This document shows positions 26,353 through 36,600 of a stretch of DNA of 64,000 nt, piece by piece. Position numbers and translations under genes: made by a program. Each line of letters begins with the position of its first letter. Positions within the stretch are counted from its first letter, which is position 1. The DNA is taken from assembly GCF_900109685.1 (NCBI RefSeq), contig NZ_FOBB01000004.1, forward strand, positions 468,117 through 532,116, written 5' to 3'. Source of the DNA: Chitinophaga rupis. Lineage in GTDB: Bacteria > Bacteroidota > Bacteroidia > Chitinophagales > Chitinophagaceae. The notes beneath the pieces were generated by a model, which worked only from the letters and a program-made list of their open reading frames with translations, made no database searches and was not told the DNA's origin.

Positions 26353-28272
26353 TTATAGTGCCAGGGGCGCCGTTAAATGTACGGTAGTGCCCTCATGGTT
26401 CATTACCTGCAAAGCGCCGCCTATTTGCTGCATGCGCCGGTCCATGTTCTTTAATCCATTGCCAAAGGGGCGGTCTGCTGTAGCATCAAAGCCATGGCCA
26501 TCATCCTGTATAGTTATAGTAAGGCGGTTGTTAACGGTGATGGTTATATGTACTTCCGTGGCGCCGGCATGTTTTATTACGTTATGCACTGCTTCCTTAG
26601 CGGCCAGGTACAGGTTACGGCGCAGCTCCTGGGGAATGTTTATTGCGGGAATATTTTCCGGCATATGAAAATGGTAGGCTAATCCTGCGTTTTCCAGCGC
26701 TTCTGCAGTGTTCACCCGGATGTATGCAATAAGGCTGTCCAGGGAGTTCTGCTCCGGGTTCATGGTCCAGATGATCTCATTCATTTTGCGAACCAGGTCT
26801 GCGGCCGTACGCTGAATTTTAACGGCGGCTGTTTCCGGCTCACGGATGCTGCGGCTCAGGAATAACATAGCGGTTAACCCGGATCCCATATCGTCATGCA
26901 TTTCCTGGCTAATGCGCTGCCGCTCCTGCAGCTGTCCTTCCAGCAAGGCTTTCAGGCGCACATTTTCCTGCCCGGCCTGCAGCACCTGCTGTTTTTGCCG
27001 GTAATAGCGGTACGTGAGCAGCAGCAATAAGCATAAAATAAGAATGCCTGCAATGGCGGCTATTAACCACAAACGCTGCCGCAATGCCTGCCGGTCTTTT
27101 TCCAGCAGCTGGTGCTGCTTTTTCTCCACTTCGTATTTGGTTTCCAGCTCCTGGATATTCTTTTGCAGGTTATCATTCATCAGCGCATCGCGGGTAGAAT
27201 CGTACAGGTAGCGGTATTGTCTTGACAGCGGTTGGTTGCCCAACGCAATTTGTATATCAGACATCAGCAGCAGCAACCCACGTGTTACTTCTTTCTGGTC
27301 ATGCGCCTTTGCATAAGCCAGGGCCGTATCTGCGCTGATAGCGGCCTGCCTGTATTGTTTTGTCCAGTACAGGCCTTCTGTAATTCCTTGCATGGCAATA
27401 GCCTGCCCATTTACATCATCCAGCATGCGGGCCAATGGCAGCGCCGATCTGAAAGTGGCTAAATACTGATCGTAATGATTGGTTCTTTTATAACTGTTGC
27501 CCAGGCTCATAAGCGCTGATTCCTGCAAAGTAATATCATCCAGCTGCTTACCGGTGTTATAGGCGCGTTGTGCATAATGTACGGCAGCGGCAGTGCTGTC
27601 CAGATCCTGCAGGGAATTGGCCAGGTTACTACAGGCCGCACCCACGGCGTATTCATTACCACTCTGCTCACCGTACTGCAGGGCCTTACGGGCGTATTGA
27701 TATGCTTTATCCAGCTGGTGCAGGTTACGGTACATGCCACATAAATTACCGTACATAAGGGACAGCATGCCAAGATCGCCGCTGCTTTCCAGCAGTGGTA
27801 AGGATTTCATGTAATAGTCTGCCGCCCTGCCATAATCTTCTTTATACTGGTATACCACACCGGTATTGATCAACACTTTTACCAGCAGCTCCTGTAACCC
27901 GTAGCGGCGGCAGGTATCCACTGCCTGCAGATCCAGCTTCAGCGATTCATTATACCGGCCCTGCATGTTTAATACAGCAGTATAGTTATTCACATACCGT
28001 ACAAAACCGGCGGGGTAATGCAGCTGCACGCTCAGGCGCTGCGCCTGCTCATAGTAATACAAAGCGGAATCGGGCATGTTGTTCTCATACTGCTGCCCCA
28101 AAGTAATGAAGGTCATTACCTTATTGGTATCTGCAGGCAGGGCATGGAGCACACGCCGCAGGCTGTCGCGGTTAAGCCCTGTTAACATTTGCGCCCGGGT
28201 ATCCGCCATGCGCAGGGTTAACAGCATTACCAGCATGCATATATGCAACAACGGGCGGGATATATGTTTCAT
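26353..28272 (-). CDS. TPR sensor histidine kinase (HisKA_3 type)
   Basis: From the ATG at 28272 the protein has a signal peptide (about 1-28), periplasmic tetratricopeptide repeats (about 40-365; visible units include DYGRAADYYMKSLPL and LDKAYQYARKALQY), a coiled-coil stretch 366-400, one transmembrane helix 401-422, and a HisKA_3 domain with the phospho-His459 in EMHDDMGSG. ATPase boxes: AAKEAVHNVIKHAG (N), DDGHGF (G1) and GNGLKNM (G2). Architecture matches the kinase at 4.4-6.3 kb, so the two systems are paralogous. It forms an operon with the downstream LuxR regulator. Confidence 0.92.
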   Translation of the reverse strand: MKHISRPLLHICMLVMLLTLRMADTRAQMLTGLNRDSLRRVLHALPADTNKVMTFITLGQQYENNMPDSALYYYEQAQRLSVQLHYPAGFVRYVNNYTAVLNMQGRYNESLKLDLQAVDTCRRYGLQELLVKVLINTGVVYQYKEDYGRAADYYMKSLPLLESSGDLGMLSLMYGNLCGMYRNLHQLDKAYQYARKALQYGEQSGNEYAVGAACSNLANSLQDLDSTAAAVHYAQRAYNTGKQLDDITLQESALMSLGNSYKRTNHYDQYLATFRSALPLARMLDDVNGQAIAMQGITEGLYWTKQYRQAAISADTALAYAKAHDQKEVTRGLLLLMSDIQIALGNQPLSRQYRYLYDSTRDALMNDNLQKNIQELETKYEVEKKQHQLLEKDRQALRQRLWLIAAIAGILILCLLLLLTYRYYRQKQQVLQAGQENVRLKALLEGQLQERQRISQEMHDDMGSGLTAMLFLSRSIREPETAAVKIQRTAADLVRKMNEIIWTMNPEQNSLDSLIAYIRVNTAEALENAGLAYHFHMPENIPAINIPQELRRNLYLAAKEAVHNVIKHAGATEVHITITVNNRLTITIQDDGHGFDATADRPFGNGLKNMDRRMQQIGGALQVMNHEGTTVHLTAPLAL

Positions 28273-28320
28273 GGCCTTTGTATTAACGGGGATGTACGCA
28301 ATACAAGATAGGTATTTATA

Positions 28321-28355
28321 AAATAAAAATTCCCCGGCACTACGGTACCGGGGAA
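28321..28355 (-). terminator. rho-independent terminator of the GH5-like gene
   Basis: On the minus strand TTCCCCGG (complement of 28348-28355) pairs with CCGGGGAA (28330-28337) over a 10-nt loop and is followed by ATTTTTATTT. It lies 29 nt past the stop of the glycosidase and upstream of the TPR kinase start. Confidence 0.85.
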
Positions 28356-28384
28356 TCATACATAAATTAAGTTAAATCAGCGGT

Positions 28385-29470
28385 TTATTTGCCGTTCAGC
28401 TTTTTAATAAGGTTTACTTCATCCTGGCGGTACGGGGTGCCATCCTTATCAAAAATATCATGGAACCATTCTATTGGCTGGCTGCCATCCGGTAAGGGAG
28501 TATCCCAGGCATAGATAGTATTGGTTTTACCATTTACAAAACCCCAGTTAATAGCGCCTACCTTTTCTTTTTTAAGCAGGGGCAGGGTGTTGGAAAAACG
28601 GCTGTTGCGTGTGCGGGCCATGTATTCTGTACAGATCAGCGGGCGGCCATTGGCTTTTAACAGCTCTATTACACGCTGATGCCATTGCGGCTCTTCATAA
28701 TCATGATAGGTAACAATATCGGAATGGGTGAGCTGGAAAGTATTCAGGTTTTCCAGGCCCCAGGACCATAAGCCAGCGCTGATGGGCTGATCAGGATTTA
28801 CTTCCCTTGCCCATTTAAACACGCTGGTCAGCAGCGCCATGGAAGAATCGCCCTTTTTATTATTACCAGGTTCGTTATACAGATCCCACAGCAGAATGCG
28901 TTTGTCGTGCGCAAAATGGGTGAGCACATCTTTCACATATTTTTCCAGCGGCGGAAAGTTGGCCGGGTCGGAAGAAGCGGGCTGCCCGGGATCCTGCATC
29001 CAGCCGGAGTTATGAATGCCTGGTTTAACATCCGGCTGCTTACCTGCTTTGGGTTCTTTGTTCCAGCAATCGTCAAAGAACACCAGCAGCGGCTGAATGT
29101 GATGTTTTTCTGCAATGGCCAGGAACTCGCCTACCCGTTTTTTAAATCCTTCCGGATCCTGCTGCCAGGCTACGGAATGCAGGAATACGCGCATGGTGTT
29201 AAAACCGATATTTTCTGCCCAGCCTAATTCCTTATCAATAGTGGCAGGGTCAAAAGTAGCTGCCTGCCACATTTCCAGCTGGTTAATGGCATTGGCAGGA
29301 ATGTAATTGGCGCCGGTTATCCAGGGGTGCTCACTGTACCATTGATTGGCTTTTTCAACAGACCATTGCTGGCCCGGTGTAGCTGTTTCCGTTTGCTTTT
29401 TCTTTTGTGCATTTGCATTGCCTGTTACTACAGACAATAGAAGCAGGAGTGTCCAGTTCTTTATTCGCAT
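28385..29470 (-). CDS. secreted GH5-like (clan GH-A) glycoside hydrolase
   Basis: A 361-residue (beta/alpha)8 glycosidase with signal peptide (residues 1-21). Clan GH-A catalytic residues are visible: acid/base Glu200 in LYNEPG after strand 4 and nucleophile Glu282 in ICTEYM after strand 7, with Arg94 (NTMRVF) and His256-Asp257 (TYHDYE) in the expected supporting places. Activity could be endo- or exo-acting on a beta-1,4 glycan (cellulase, mannanase or xylanase-like); the sequence does not decide. It is transcribed alone, ended by a hairpin terminator. Confidence 0.86.
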   Translation of the reverse strand: MRIKNWTLLLLLSVVTGNANAQKKKQTETATPGQQWSVEKANQWYSEHPWITGANYIPANAINQLEMWQAATFDPATIDKELGWAENIGFNTMRVFLHSVAWQQDPEGFKKRVGEFLAIAEKHHIQPLLVFFDDCWNKEPKAGKQPDVKPGIHNSGWMQDPGQPASSDPANFPPLEKYVKDVLTHFAHDKRILLWDLYNEPGNNKKGDSSMALLTSVFKWAREVNPDQPISAGLWSWGLENLNTFQLTHSDIVTYHDYEEPQWHQRVIELLKANGRPLICTEYMARTRNSRFSNTLPLLKKEKVGAINWGFVNGKTNTIYAWDTPLPDGSQPIEWFHDIFDKDGTPYRQDEVNLIKKLNGK

Positions 29471-29612
29471 GGGTGATTAATTTTCAGTTCCAAAACGTGG
29501 TTTAATGCGTATAAAGATAATGTTTGTGGATATTTCATTTGTATCAATATGTATGCAAAACATCTCAAACTTATCAATACCATCAACCTGCTTTTTTACG
29601 TACTTTACTGCT

Positions 29613-29906
29613 ATGCTGAAAAAAATAGGACCGGATAAGTGGACGCATTTTTATGTGGGCATCCTGATGGGCGCCCTGCTGCAAAGCATGGCCTGGTACC
29701 TGCTGCCGGGCAGGCCCCTGCTGGATACGCTGCTTACTTTTTTGGCCGTAGTGGCCATCAGCTATGGTTTTGAGGTAGTATCGCTGGTAACAGGCAAAGG
29801 ACACTACGAGGTAATGGATGCCATTGCCGCTGTTATAGGCGGCATTATTGGCATGGGCATAGGCGGCATCTTTATTTATGTATTAGAGCACCAGCTGAGC
29901 GTGTAG
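29613..29906 (+). CDS. small membrane protein (YfiM/DUF2279-like)
   Basis: From the ATG at 29613 the product has 97 residues with three hydrophobic helices (about 10-29, 35-56, 67-91). The opening PDKWTHFYVG and the small-residue helix DAIAAVIGGIIGMGIGG resemble the DKxxHFxxG...DxxANxxG pattern of YfiM/DUF2279-type and related small membrane proteins. No enzymatic role is known to me. Its 3' end overlaps the converging DUF3037 gene by 24 nt. Confidence 0.68.
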   Translation: MLKKIGPDKWTHFYVGILMGALLQSMAWYLLPGRPLLDTLLTFLAVVAISYGFEVVSLVTGKGHYEVMDAIAAVIGGIIGMGIGGIFIYVLEHQLSV

Positions 29907-30266
29907 CCGTTGCAAAGCAAATTCCGGATCACTGCAAAAACCGGTATGCACGCGGGAGGTTTGTAAAATGGTGCTGCGTGTAGCCGTGAGCCAGCGGAAG
30001 CGCAAAGCCACTTCCAGCTGCCCTATAGGCCCGCTCTTAGCGCCTCCGCAGCAGATCTGCTCAAAGGCGCGCAAATAATCCCTTACTTCCTGCACATCGG
30101 TACCGGGGCCTATCACCCGTAACTTTTCTTCATCCAAAGTAAACACCGCCTGCAGGAACTTACGCTCCTTGCAGTAGAGAATAACGCCTACATTGATGAA
30201 TTCCTCCCGCTCCACCCGGGGTACGATGCGGATAACGGCGTATTCAAATAAGACTTTCCCTTGCAT
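29883..30266 (-). CDS. DUF3037 protein, partner of HipA-like kinase
   Basis: A 127-residue protein with the DUF3037 opening (FEYAVIRIVPRVEREEFINV) followed by strands including VGVILYCKERKF. This family is almost always encoded directly after a HipA-like kinase gene; here its start lies 23 nt inside that gene, so the two are translationally coupled. The biochemical role is unknown; as a dedicated partner it may modulate or be modified by the kinase. Confidence 0.85.
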   Translation of the reverse strand: MQGKVLFEYAVIRIVPRVEREEFINVGVILYCKERKFLQAVFTLDEEKLRVIGPGTDVQEVRDYLRAFEQICCGGAKSGPIGQLEVALRFRWLTATRSTILQTSRVHTGFCSDPEFALQRLHAQLVL

Positions 30267-31044
30267 GTTGTGCGGCTTTTACAAAAATTTCTGACGATGC
30301 GATGCGTGTGGTTAAAAACTGTATATATACTTCCCGGCGTTCATTGGCGTCTCCTGCCTCCTGTGTATCTGCCAGCAGCCATTCATCCGGCACCAGCGAT
30401 ACAATAGCGCGGATACGCTCCTCCGTAAGAATGGCGCGGCCTGCCAGATCTGCGGAATCCAGCTGGGAGGCCTGCGGCAGCAGCACATGATCCTTTACCT
30501 GGGCAAAGGGCCGCAGCGCATGCTCCTTCCAGTTGGTCCAGGTGTGGTGAAAATATAAAGAGGCGCCATGATCTATCAGCCACAGCTCCCGCCCCCACAT
30601 GAGCATATTGGTGTTACGCGCCGTACGGTCCACATTCGTGATCAGGCAATCCAGCCACACGATCTGCGAGGCCAGCGAGGCATTGATGGTATATACCGCA
30701 GGATCAAAAGTAATGGAGCTTTCCAGGTAATGCAGCCCCAGGTTAAGACCTACACTGGCTTTCAGCAGGTCCTGTATTTCCTCATCAGGCTCTGTACGGC
30801 CAAAGGCGGTATCCAGGTTAGCGAATACTATTTCCGGCACTTTCAAGCCTAATGCCCGGGCCAGCTCCCCGCCTATCAGCTCTGCTATCAGGGCCTTAAT
30901 TCCCTGCCCTGCGCCCCTGAATTTGAGCACGTATAAAAAGTCGTCATCTGCTTCTGCAATAGCCGGCATAGAGCCACCTTCACGTAAAGGCGTTACATAC
31001 CGCATTACATTCACAAACCGTATGGGTGATGTAGTGTTGTTCAT
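30244..31044 (-). CDS. HipA-like kinase-fold protein (HipA_2)
   Basis: A 266-residue HipA/phosphoinositide-kinase-like fold. A likely ATP-binding Lys is in YVLKFRG, the catalytic-loop-like segment is LITNVDRTARNTNML with Asp and two Asn, and the metal-binding Asp is in LIDHGASLYF. There is no HipB-type helix-turn-helix antitoxin gene next to it; instead it overlaps DUF3037 by 23 nt. HipA itself phosphorylates glutamyl-tRNA synthetase, but for this shorter family the substrate is not established. It may be a regulatory or conflict kinase. Confidence 0.82.
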   Translation of the reverse strand: MNNTTSPIRFVNVMRYVTPLREGGSMPAIAEADDDFLYVLKFRGAGQGIKALIAELIGGELARALGLKVPEIVFANLDTAFGRTEPDEEIQDLLKASVGLNLGLHYLESSITFDPAVYTINASLASQIVWLDCLITNVDRTARNTNMLMWGRELWLIDHGASLYFHHTWTNWKEHALRPFAQVKDHVLLPQASQLDSADLAGRAILTEERIRAIVSLVPDEWLLADTQEAGDANERREVYIQFLTTRIASSEIFVKAAQHARESLI

Positions 31045-31068
31045 ACCAGGGGGAAAGTTAACACCTTT

Positions 31069-32268
31069 TTATTTTTTGTTAATGAATTTGAAGGCAAGCG
31101 CGCAGCTGATACATACAATAATAAGCGTGATCCATAAAGCATTGTAACCCCATGTTTGCGTGATCAGCGCGCCACCACCCGGTCCCAGCACCTGCGCGGC
31201 CGACCAGGTTACCGCAAAAGCAGCCGCAAATTTACCGCGGTTATGCTCATTTGCTTTGCTCATGATCACCGTATTAATAAAAGGTAAGGCCATCATTTCC
31301 CCCAGGGTTAAAAAGATCATGGAGCCGGCTGCAGCTACCATGGGCGCCATACCCGGCACTACCAGCAGCGTGTAGCCCAGGGCGGTAGCTATAACGCCTG
31401 AAATAATATAATAAATGGCAGAACGGCGGCTTTCCCAGTAACGTACCAGCACCATTTCAAACAGGGCAATGATAACGCCGTTGAGGCCTAACAGCATACC
31501 AATAGTGGCTTCATTAATGTGCAGGCTTTCTTTCCAGTATACAGGGGCCAGGCGGAACATGATCATAAAACAGCTCATGTAAATGATCACTACCATTAAG
31601 AATTTTAAGAGATAGCTGTTTTTCCAGGGAGAAGATTGTTCCGGCGCTTTTTCCGCTACTACAGCGGGCTTTACCGGCTGCTTAACGGCCGGTAATAAGG
31701 TGAGCACCAGCCCCCCAACGATCATATACACCACCCCTTCCACCCAAAACAGCAGGTGATAATTAATAGCGGCCAGTATACCGCCAACAGAAGTGCCCAG
31801 CGCCCAGCCAATGTTCATGGCCAGCCGGTTCAGGGAGTAAGAGCGGGTAAGGTTCTGCGGGGTGGAATAAGCGGCTACTGCAGCGGCATTGGCCGGGCGA
31901 AACGCCTCTACCACAAAACTAAGCAGCACTGTCATTACACACAGCAGGGAAAAATCCTGCACATAGCCGAACAACAGGAACAACAGGCCGCCTGCTATGG
32001 CGGTAAATACCTGTACAGCGCGGAAGCTGAACCGGTCTATAAAATAGCCGCTTACACTGGAACCCGCTACTGCACCGGCGCCGAACAGGGTAATGATCAA
32101 CCCTGCATCTGCAATGCTGCGGTGCATGCTTTGTGTAATATACATACTCATAAAAGGCGCTACCATGGTGCTGGAACGGTTTACCAGCAATACAAGGCTT
32201 AGCAGCCAGGTTTCCCGGCTCAGATCACTGAAGGAGGACCTATAGGTGTGTGCAATTTTAAGCAGCAT
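31069..32268 (-). CDS. major facilitator superfamily transporter
   Basis: From the ATG at 32268 the protein has 399 residues and about twelve transmembrane helices in two halves, with the MFS motif A variant GYFIDRFSFR between helices 2 and 3. The central loop carries Lys/Glu/Pro-rich residues. It resembles drug/metabolite exporters of the DHA1 (MdtH/YfcJ-like) group; substrate unknown. The 72-nt upstream extension to 32340 lacks any feature and is rejected. Confidence 0.88.
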   Translation of the reverse strand: MLLKIAHTYRSSFSDLSRETWLLSLVLLVNRSSTMVAPFMSMYITQSMHRSIADAGLIITLFGAGAVAGSSVSGYFIDRFSFRAVQVFTAIAGGLLFLLFGYVQDFSLLCVMTVLLSFVVEAFRPANAAAVAAYSTPQNLTRSYSLNRLAMNIGWALGTSVGGILAAINYHLLFWVEGVVYMIVGGLVLTLLPAVKQPVKPAVVAEKAPEQSSPWKNSYLLKFLMVVIIYMSCFMIMFRLAPVYWKESLHINEATIGMLLGLNGVIIALFEMVLVRYWESRRSAIYYIISGVIATALGYTLLVVPGMAPMVAAAGSMIFLTLGEMMALPFINTVIMSKANEHNRGKFAAAFAVTWSAAQVLGPGGGALITQTWGYNALWITLIIVCISCALAFKFINKK

Positions 32269-32340
32269 AGCATGTTTGTTTTCAGGTACGGTACAAAGAT
32301 GCTGACAAGCTGGTACCCCTGAATAGTCCAGATTATACAA

Positions 32341-32373
32341 AAGCAGTAGGCCAGGGAATGGTCCCTGGCCTAC
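32341..32373 (-). terminator. hairpin terminator after the receiver-kinase gene
   Basis: A perfect 12-bp inverted repeat (GTAGGCCAGGGA at 32346-32357, TCCCTGGCCTAC at 32362-32373) with only a 4-nt loop lies just past the stop of the receiver-kinase gene. On the minus strand it is followed by TGCTTTTG, a modest T-tract. Confidence 0.75.
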
Positions 32374-32391
32374 CGTAGTAATGTGATATCC

Positions 32392-33651
32392 CTACGCTAA
32401 GGAAACCTGCTTTTCCGGGATGCCGATGATAAAGGTGGCCCCGTCGTTCAGCACACTGGTGGCGGTTATGAAACCGTTGTGCTGCTCCATGATCTTTTTG
32501 CAGATGGAAAGGCCTATGCCCGATCCTTCAATTTCATGGTAGCTGTGCAGGCGTTTGAAAGGAATGAAAATATCGTCCAGGTACTTGGCTTCAAAACCAA
32601 TTCCATTATCTTTTACATAAATATTGTAATACAGCTGCTCACTGTTCCCATTCTGGGGTATCAGCGGGGCCTCATGCCTGGCATAAATGTGCACTTCCGG
32701 CGCTACGCCCTTTTTGCAGAACTTAATAGCATTGGCAATCAGGTTATGGAATACCTGCTGTATCAGGGTGGGGATCACCAGGGTAGATGGCATTTCATCA
32801 ATGGTGATACGCGCATCCACATGCTGGATCTTCAGCTCCAGCTCCTTTATTGCTTCACGGATCACGGTGCTGAGGTCTGTATGCACAAAATCCCCTTTGC
32901 TTACAGAATGCCGTGAAAACCGCAACAGGTCGCTGATAAGCTGCTGCATGCGTTCCGTGGCGTTGGTAATTTTCTGCACATGTTTATCCATCTCCCCTAC
33001 GTTGCCTTTTTTCTGCACGATCAGGTCACTGAACATACGGATCTTGCGCAGGGGCTCCTGCAGATCGTGCGAGGCTATGTAGGCAAAGCGGTCCAGCTCT
33101 TCGTTGGCTGCTTTTAAGCGCTGATTGTTCTGCATCAGCTGGCGGTTCAGCTCCCGTACCCTTTGCTCGGAGGCTTCCCTTTCTTCGATCTCTTTTTGCA
33201 GGGAGGCGTTAATGCTCAGCAGCTTTTGCTCCTGTGCTATCAGCGATTGTGTTTTCTGGTACAGCTCTACAAACACACCTACCTTCATGCGCAGCAGTTC
33301 CGGGTTCACCGGCTTATAAATAAAATCTACCGCGCCTACTTTATAGCCTTTGAACATGGTTTCCTCTTCATGACTATAGGCTGTAATAAAGATGATGGGA
33401 ATATTCTTTAACCTGTCACGCTGATAAATGAGAGAAGCGGTTTCAAAGCCGTTCATGTCCGGCATCTGCACATCCATCAATATCAGGGAAAAGTCATATT
33501 CCGTGAGCAGTATTTTTAATGCTGCCCGCCCGGAGCTGGCTTTGACCGTGACATAATTTTCCCGCTCCAGTATGGTGGAGATGGATAATAAGTTATCCGG
33601 CCTGTCGTCTACCACTAATATTTTTATTGGATCATTTTCCTGCAACCGCAT
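32392..33651 (-). CDS. receiver-histidine kinase hybrid (REC-HisKA-HATPase)
   Basis: An unusual order: receiver first (Asp60 in LILMDVQMPDMNG, with Asp15-Asp16, Thr90 and Lys113), then a coiled coil (about 135-190), then HisKA with phospho-His195 in ASHDLQEPLRK and an HATPase domain (N-box HNLIANAIKF, G1 KDNGIGF, G2 GSGIGLSI). There are no transmembrane helices, so it is a cytoplasmic kinase whose activity is set by phosphorylation of its own receiver, probably by the giant HAMP kinase encoded 24 nt upstream. The HisKA variant ...DLQEPLRK is the phytochrome-like type. Confidence 0.93.
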   Translation of the reverse strand: MRLQENDPIKILVVDDRPDNLLSISTILERENYVTVKASSGRAALKILLTEYDFSLILMDVQMPDMNGFETASLIYQRDRLKNIPIIFITAYSHEEETMFKGYKVGAVDFIYKPVNPELLRMKVGVFVELYQKTQSLIAQEQKLLSINASLQKEIEEREASEQRVRELNRQLMQNNQRLKAANEELDRFAYIASHDLQEPLRKIRMFSDLIVQKKGNVGEMDKHVQKITNATERMQQLISDLLRFSRHSVSKGDFVHTDLSTVIREAIKELELKIQHVDARITIDEMPSTLVIPTLIQQVFHNLIANAIKFCKKGVAPEVHIYARHEAPLIPQNGNSEQLYYNIYVKDNGIGFEAKYLDDIFIPFKRLHSYHEIEGSGIGLSICKKIMEQHNGFITATSVLNDGATFIIGIPEKQVSLA

Positions 33652-33674
33652 ATAGTTTTAAGTATCCTTTTCTT

Positions 33675-36600
33675 TTACCTGTATAGCCAGATGCGCATCA
33701 GAGACAGCAGCTGGTCAATTTTCAGAGGTTTGGTAATGTAATCGGAGGCTCCTGCTTCCAGGCATTTCTCCCGGTCCCCCTTCATGGCTTTTGCGGTGAC
33801 GGCAATAATAGGTAATGCGCTGTTCTTATGCTCCCTCCGTATCTTCTGCATGGTTTCATACCCATCCATTTCAGGCATCATAATATCCATAAGCACAATA
33901 TCTATGTCGTTGTTCTCCGCCATAATGTTAATGGCCTCCCGGCCGCTTTCCGCCGTGATGGTATTGATGTGATACCGTTCAAAGGCAGTGGTAAGGGCAA
34001 ACAGGTTACGCACATCATCATCCACTACCAGCACATTTTTATGCAGCAGCACATCTTTCTGCGAGCGCAGCTCTTCGATCATACGCCGTTTTTCCGGCTG
34101 CAGCGCGTTGTGGTTCAGATGCAGCTGCATAACAGTTTCTTCCAGCAGCAGCTCCAGGGAGCTGGCGCTTTTCAGTAAGATCTTGTTTGCATACTGTTTC
34201 AGCCGGTTTTTTTCCTTGTTGGAAAAATCTTTGGCTGAATATACGATCACCGGCGTGGTATTGAGCTTGTTGATGGTATAAATATTCGTTATAAATTCTA
34301 CGCCATCAATATCCGGCAGCATATAATCTGCAATAATGCAATCGTAGGCGGTAGTATTAATATGTTCCAATGCTTTTTTACCATTGGGCGCTACCTCAAT
34401 CTCTATCAGGTCTTCATTATCCAGCACACCGGCTATCTGGGAGGCTTCCAGCTCATTATCCTCTACTACCAGCACCCGTTTGGATCTGCGGCCATCCTGC
34501 TCAATTATATTATTAAACAATACGGTGAGCGCTTCTGCTTTCATGGGCTTCAGGTTAAAGCTGCGCGCGCCGCGGTGCATGGCCAGCATACGGTTCTCCT
34601 CACCGGAAATGAGGTGAATGGGTATATGCCGCAGGTTCACATCGTTCTTAAACAGGTCCAGCACACGCCAGCCGCTGGCATCCGGCAGCTTTACATCTAA
34701 AGTAACGGCAATGGGATTGTATTTATTGGTCAGGTCAAATACTTCTCCAAAACTGGTAGCTACCACAACTTTCAGGCCCATTTCGTGCGCCTTCTCCTGC
34801 ATGATCTTGGCAAAACGCACATCGTCTTCCACAATCAGCATCACCTTGTCCGTTTCAGTTATATGTGTGCGGTCGTCCCCGATCTCGTTAATGATCTCGT
34901 TCAGCCCTTCCAGGTCGCGGGTATCCGCGGTTTTCACGGTAGGTACGGACTGGATCACGGCACTATCATCGCCCTCTGATAATTTATACTCCCCTACTTT
35001 CAGCAGGTTGCTTTGTTTTTCTTTTTTGATGGCAGCCGGGTTATACTGCAAGGGCAGGAACAGGGTAAAGGCGCTTCCTCTTCCGGCCTCGCTTTCCAGC
35101 TCAATGGAACCACCCAGCAGATCGGCCAGGCCACGGCTGATGGACAGCCCTAAGCCGGTACCGCCGTATTTGCGGCTGGTAGAACCTTCTGCCTGCTGAA
35201 AGGCTTCAAAGATAATATTCTGCTTATCCTTGGAAATGCCGATGCCGGTATCCCTGATCTCAAATGCCACTACACGGCCTGCATTATCCAGGCTGGCATT
35301 GGCGGTTTTCCAGTTGCGTGTGGCTTCATATATCCGTAACCGTACTTCGCCCTTTTCTGTGAACTTGAAAGCGTTGGACAACAGGTTCTTCAGGATCTGG
35401 TTCAAACGCTGCACATCCGTTTCCAGGCTTTGCGGCAGCTGTTCATCGATCGTAATACCAAAGCGCAGATTCTTGCTTTCGGAGATATGCTTGAACGTAG
35501 TTTCCACAAAGGCCACCACCTCACCAAAACGTACATTGATAAAGTCTGTGGAAATATAACCGGATTCAATCTTGGACAGATCCAGGATATCGTTGATCAG
35601 CTGTATCAGGTCGTCCCCGCAGCTATGGATGGTTTTGGCGTAACGTACCTGTTTTTCGCTCAGGTTACCTTCATGGTTCTCATACAGCTGCTGCGCCAGT
35701 ATGAGTAAGGAGTTCAGCGGTGTGCGCAGCTCATGCGACATATTGGCCAGGAACTCTGATTTGTACTTGGAAGTAAGCTGCAGCTGTTCCGCTTTTTCTT
35801 CCAGGGAACGGCGCGCTTCTTCCACCTCCATGTTCTTTTCTTCCACTTCCTCCTTCTGTTTTACCAGCAGGTGGGCTTTATCCTGCAGCTCTTCGTTGGT
35901 TCTTCTCAGCTCATCGGCCAGTGACTGGGACTGTTCCAGCAGGGCCTCTGTACGGGAGTTGGCCTCAATGGTGTTTAACACAATACCGATACTTTCCGTT
36001 AGCTGGCTTAAGAAGTCGAGGTGGGTTTGGTTAAATGTATCAAAAGAGGCCAGCTCAATCACAGCCTTGATCTGCGTTTCAAACAACACCGGTAATACAA
36101 TGAGGTTTAGCGGCCGGGCTTCTCCCAGGCCGGAGCTTATTTTAATATAATCACCCGGTACATTGGTAAGCAGGATCTGTTTCTTTTCCACGGCGCACTG
36201 CCCTACCAGGCCCTGTCCCAGCGAGAACTCACGGCTCAGGGTTACTTCATCGCCGTAAGCATAGGCTGCAAACAGCTTCAGCTTGGGGTTGGCCGATTCA
36301 TCTTCCAGGATATAGAACATCCCTTTCTGCGCATTCACCACCTGCGCCAGCTCAGAAAGGATACGGCGGGTTACCGTGTTCAGGTCTTTCTGACCCTGCA
36401 GCATTTGCGTGAACTTGGCCAGGTTGGATTTCAGCCAGTCCTGTTCCTGGTTACGCAGCGTGGTTTCCTTCAGATTGGCGATCATCTGGTTAATGGTATC
36501 TTTCAGCTCTTCCACCTCACCTTTGGCTTCCACACGGATCATTTGCGTAAGGTCACCTTTGGTTACGGCAGATGCTACCGCGGAAATGGCTCGCACCTGC

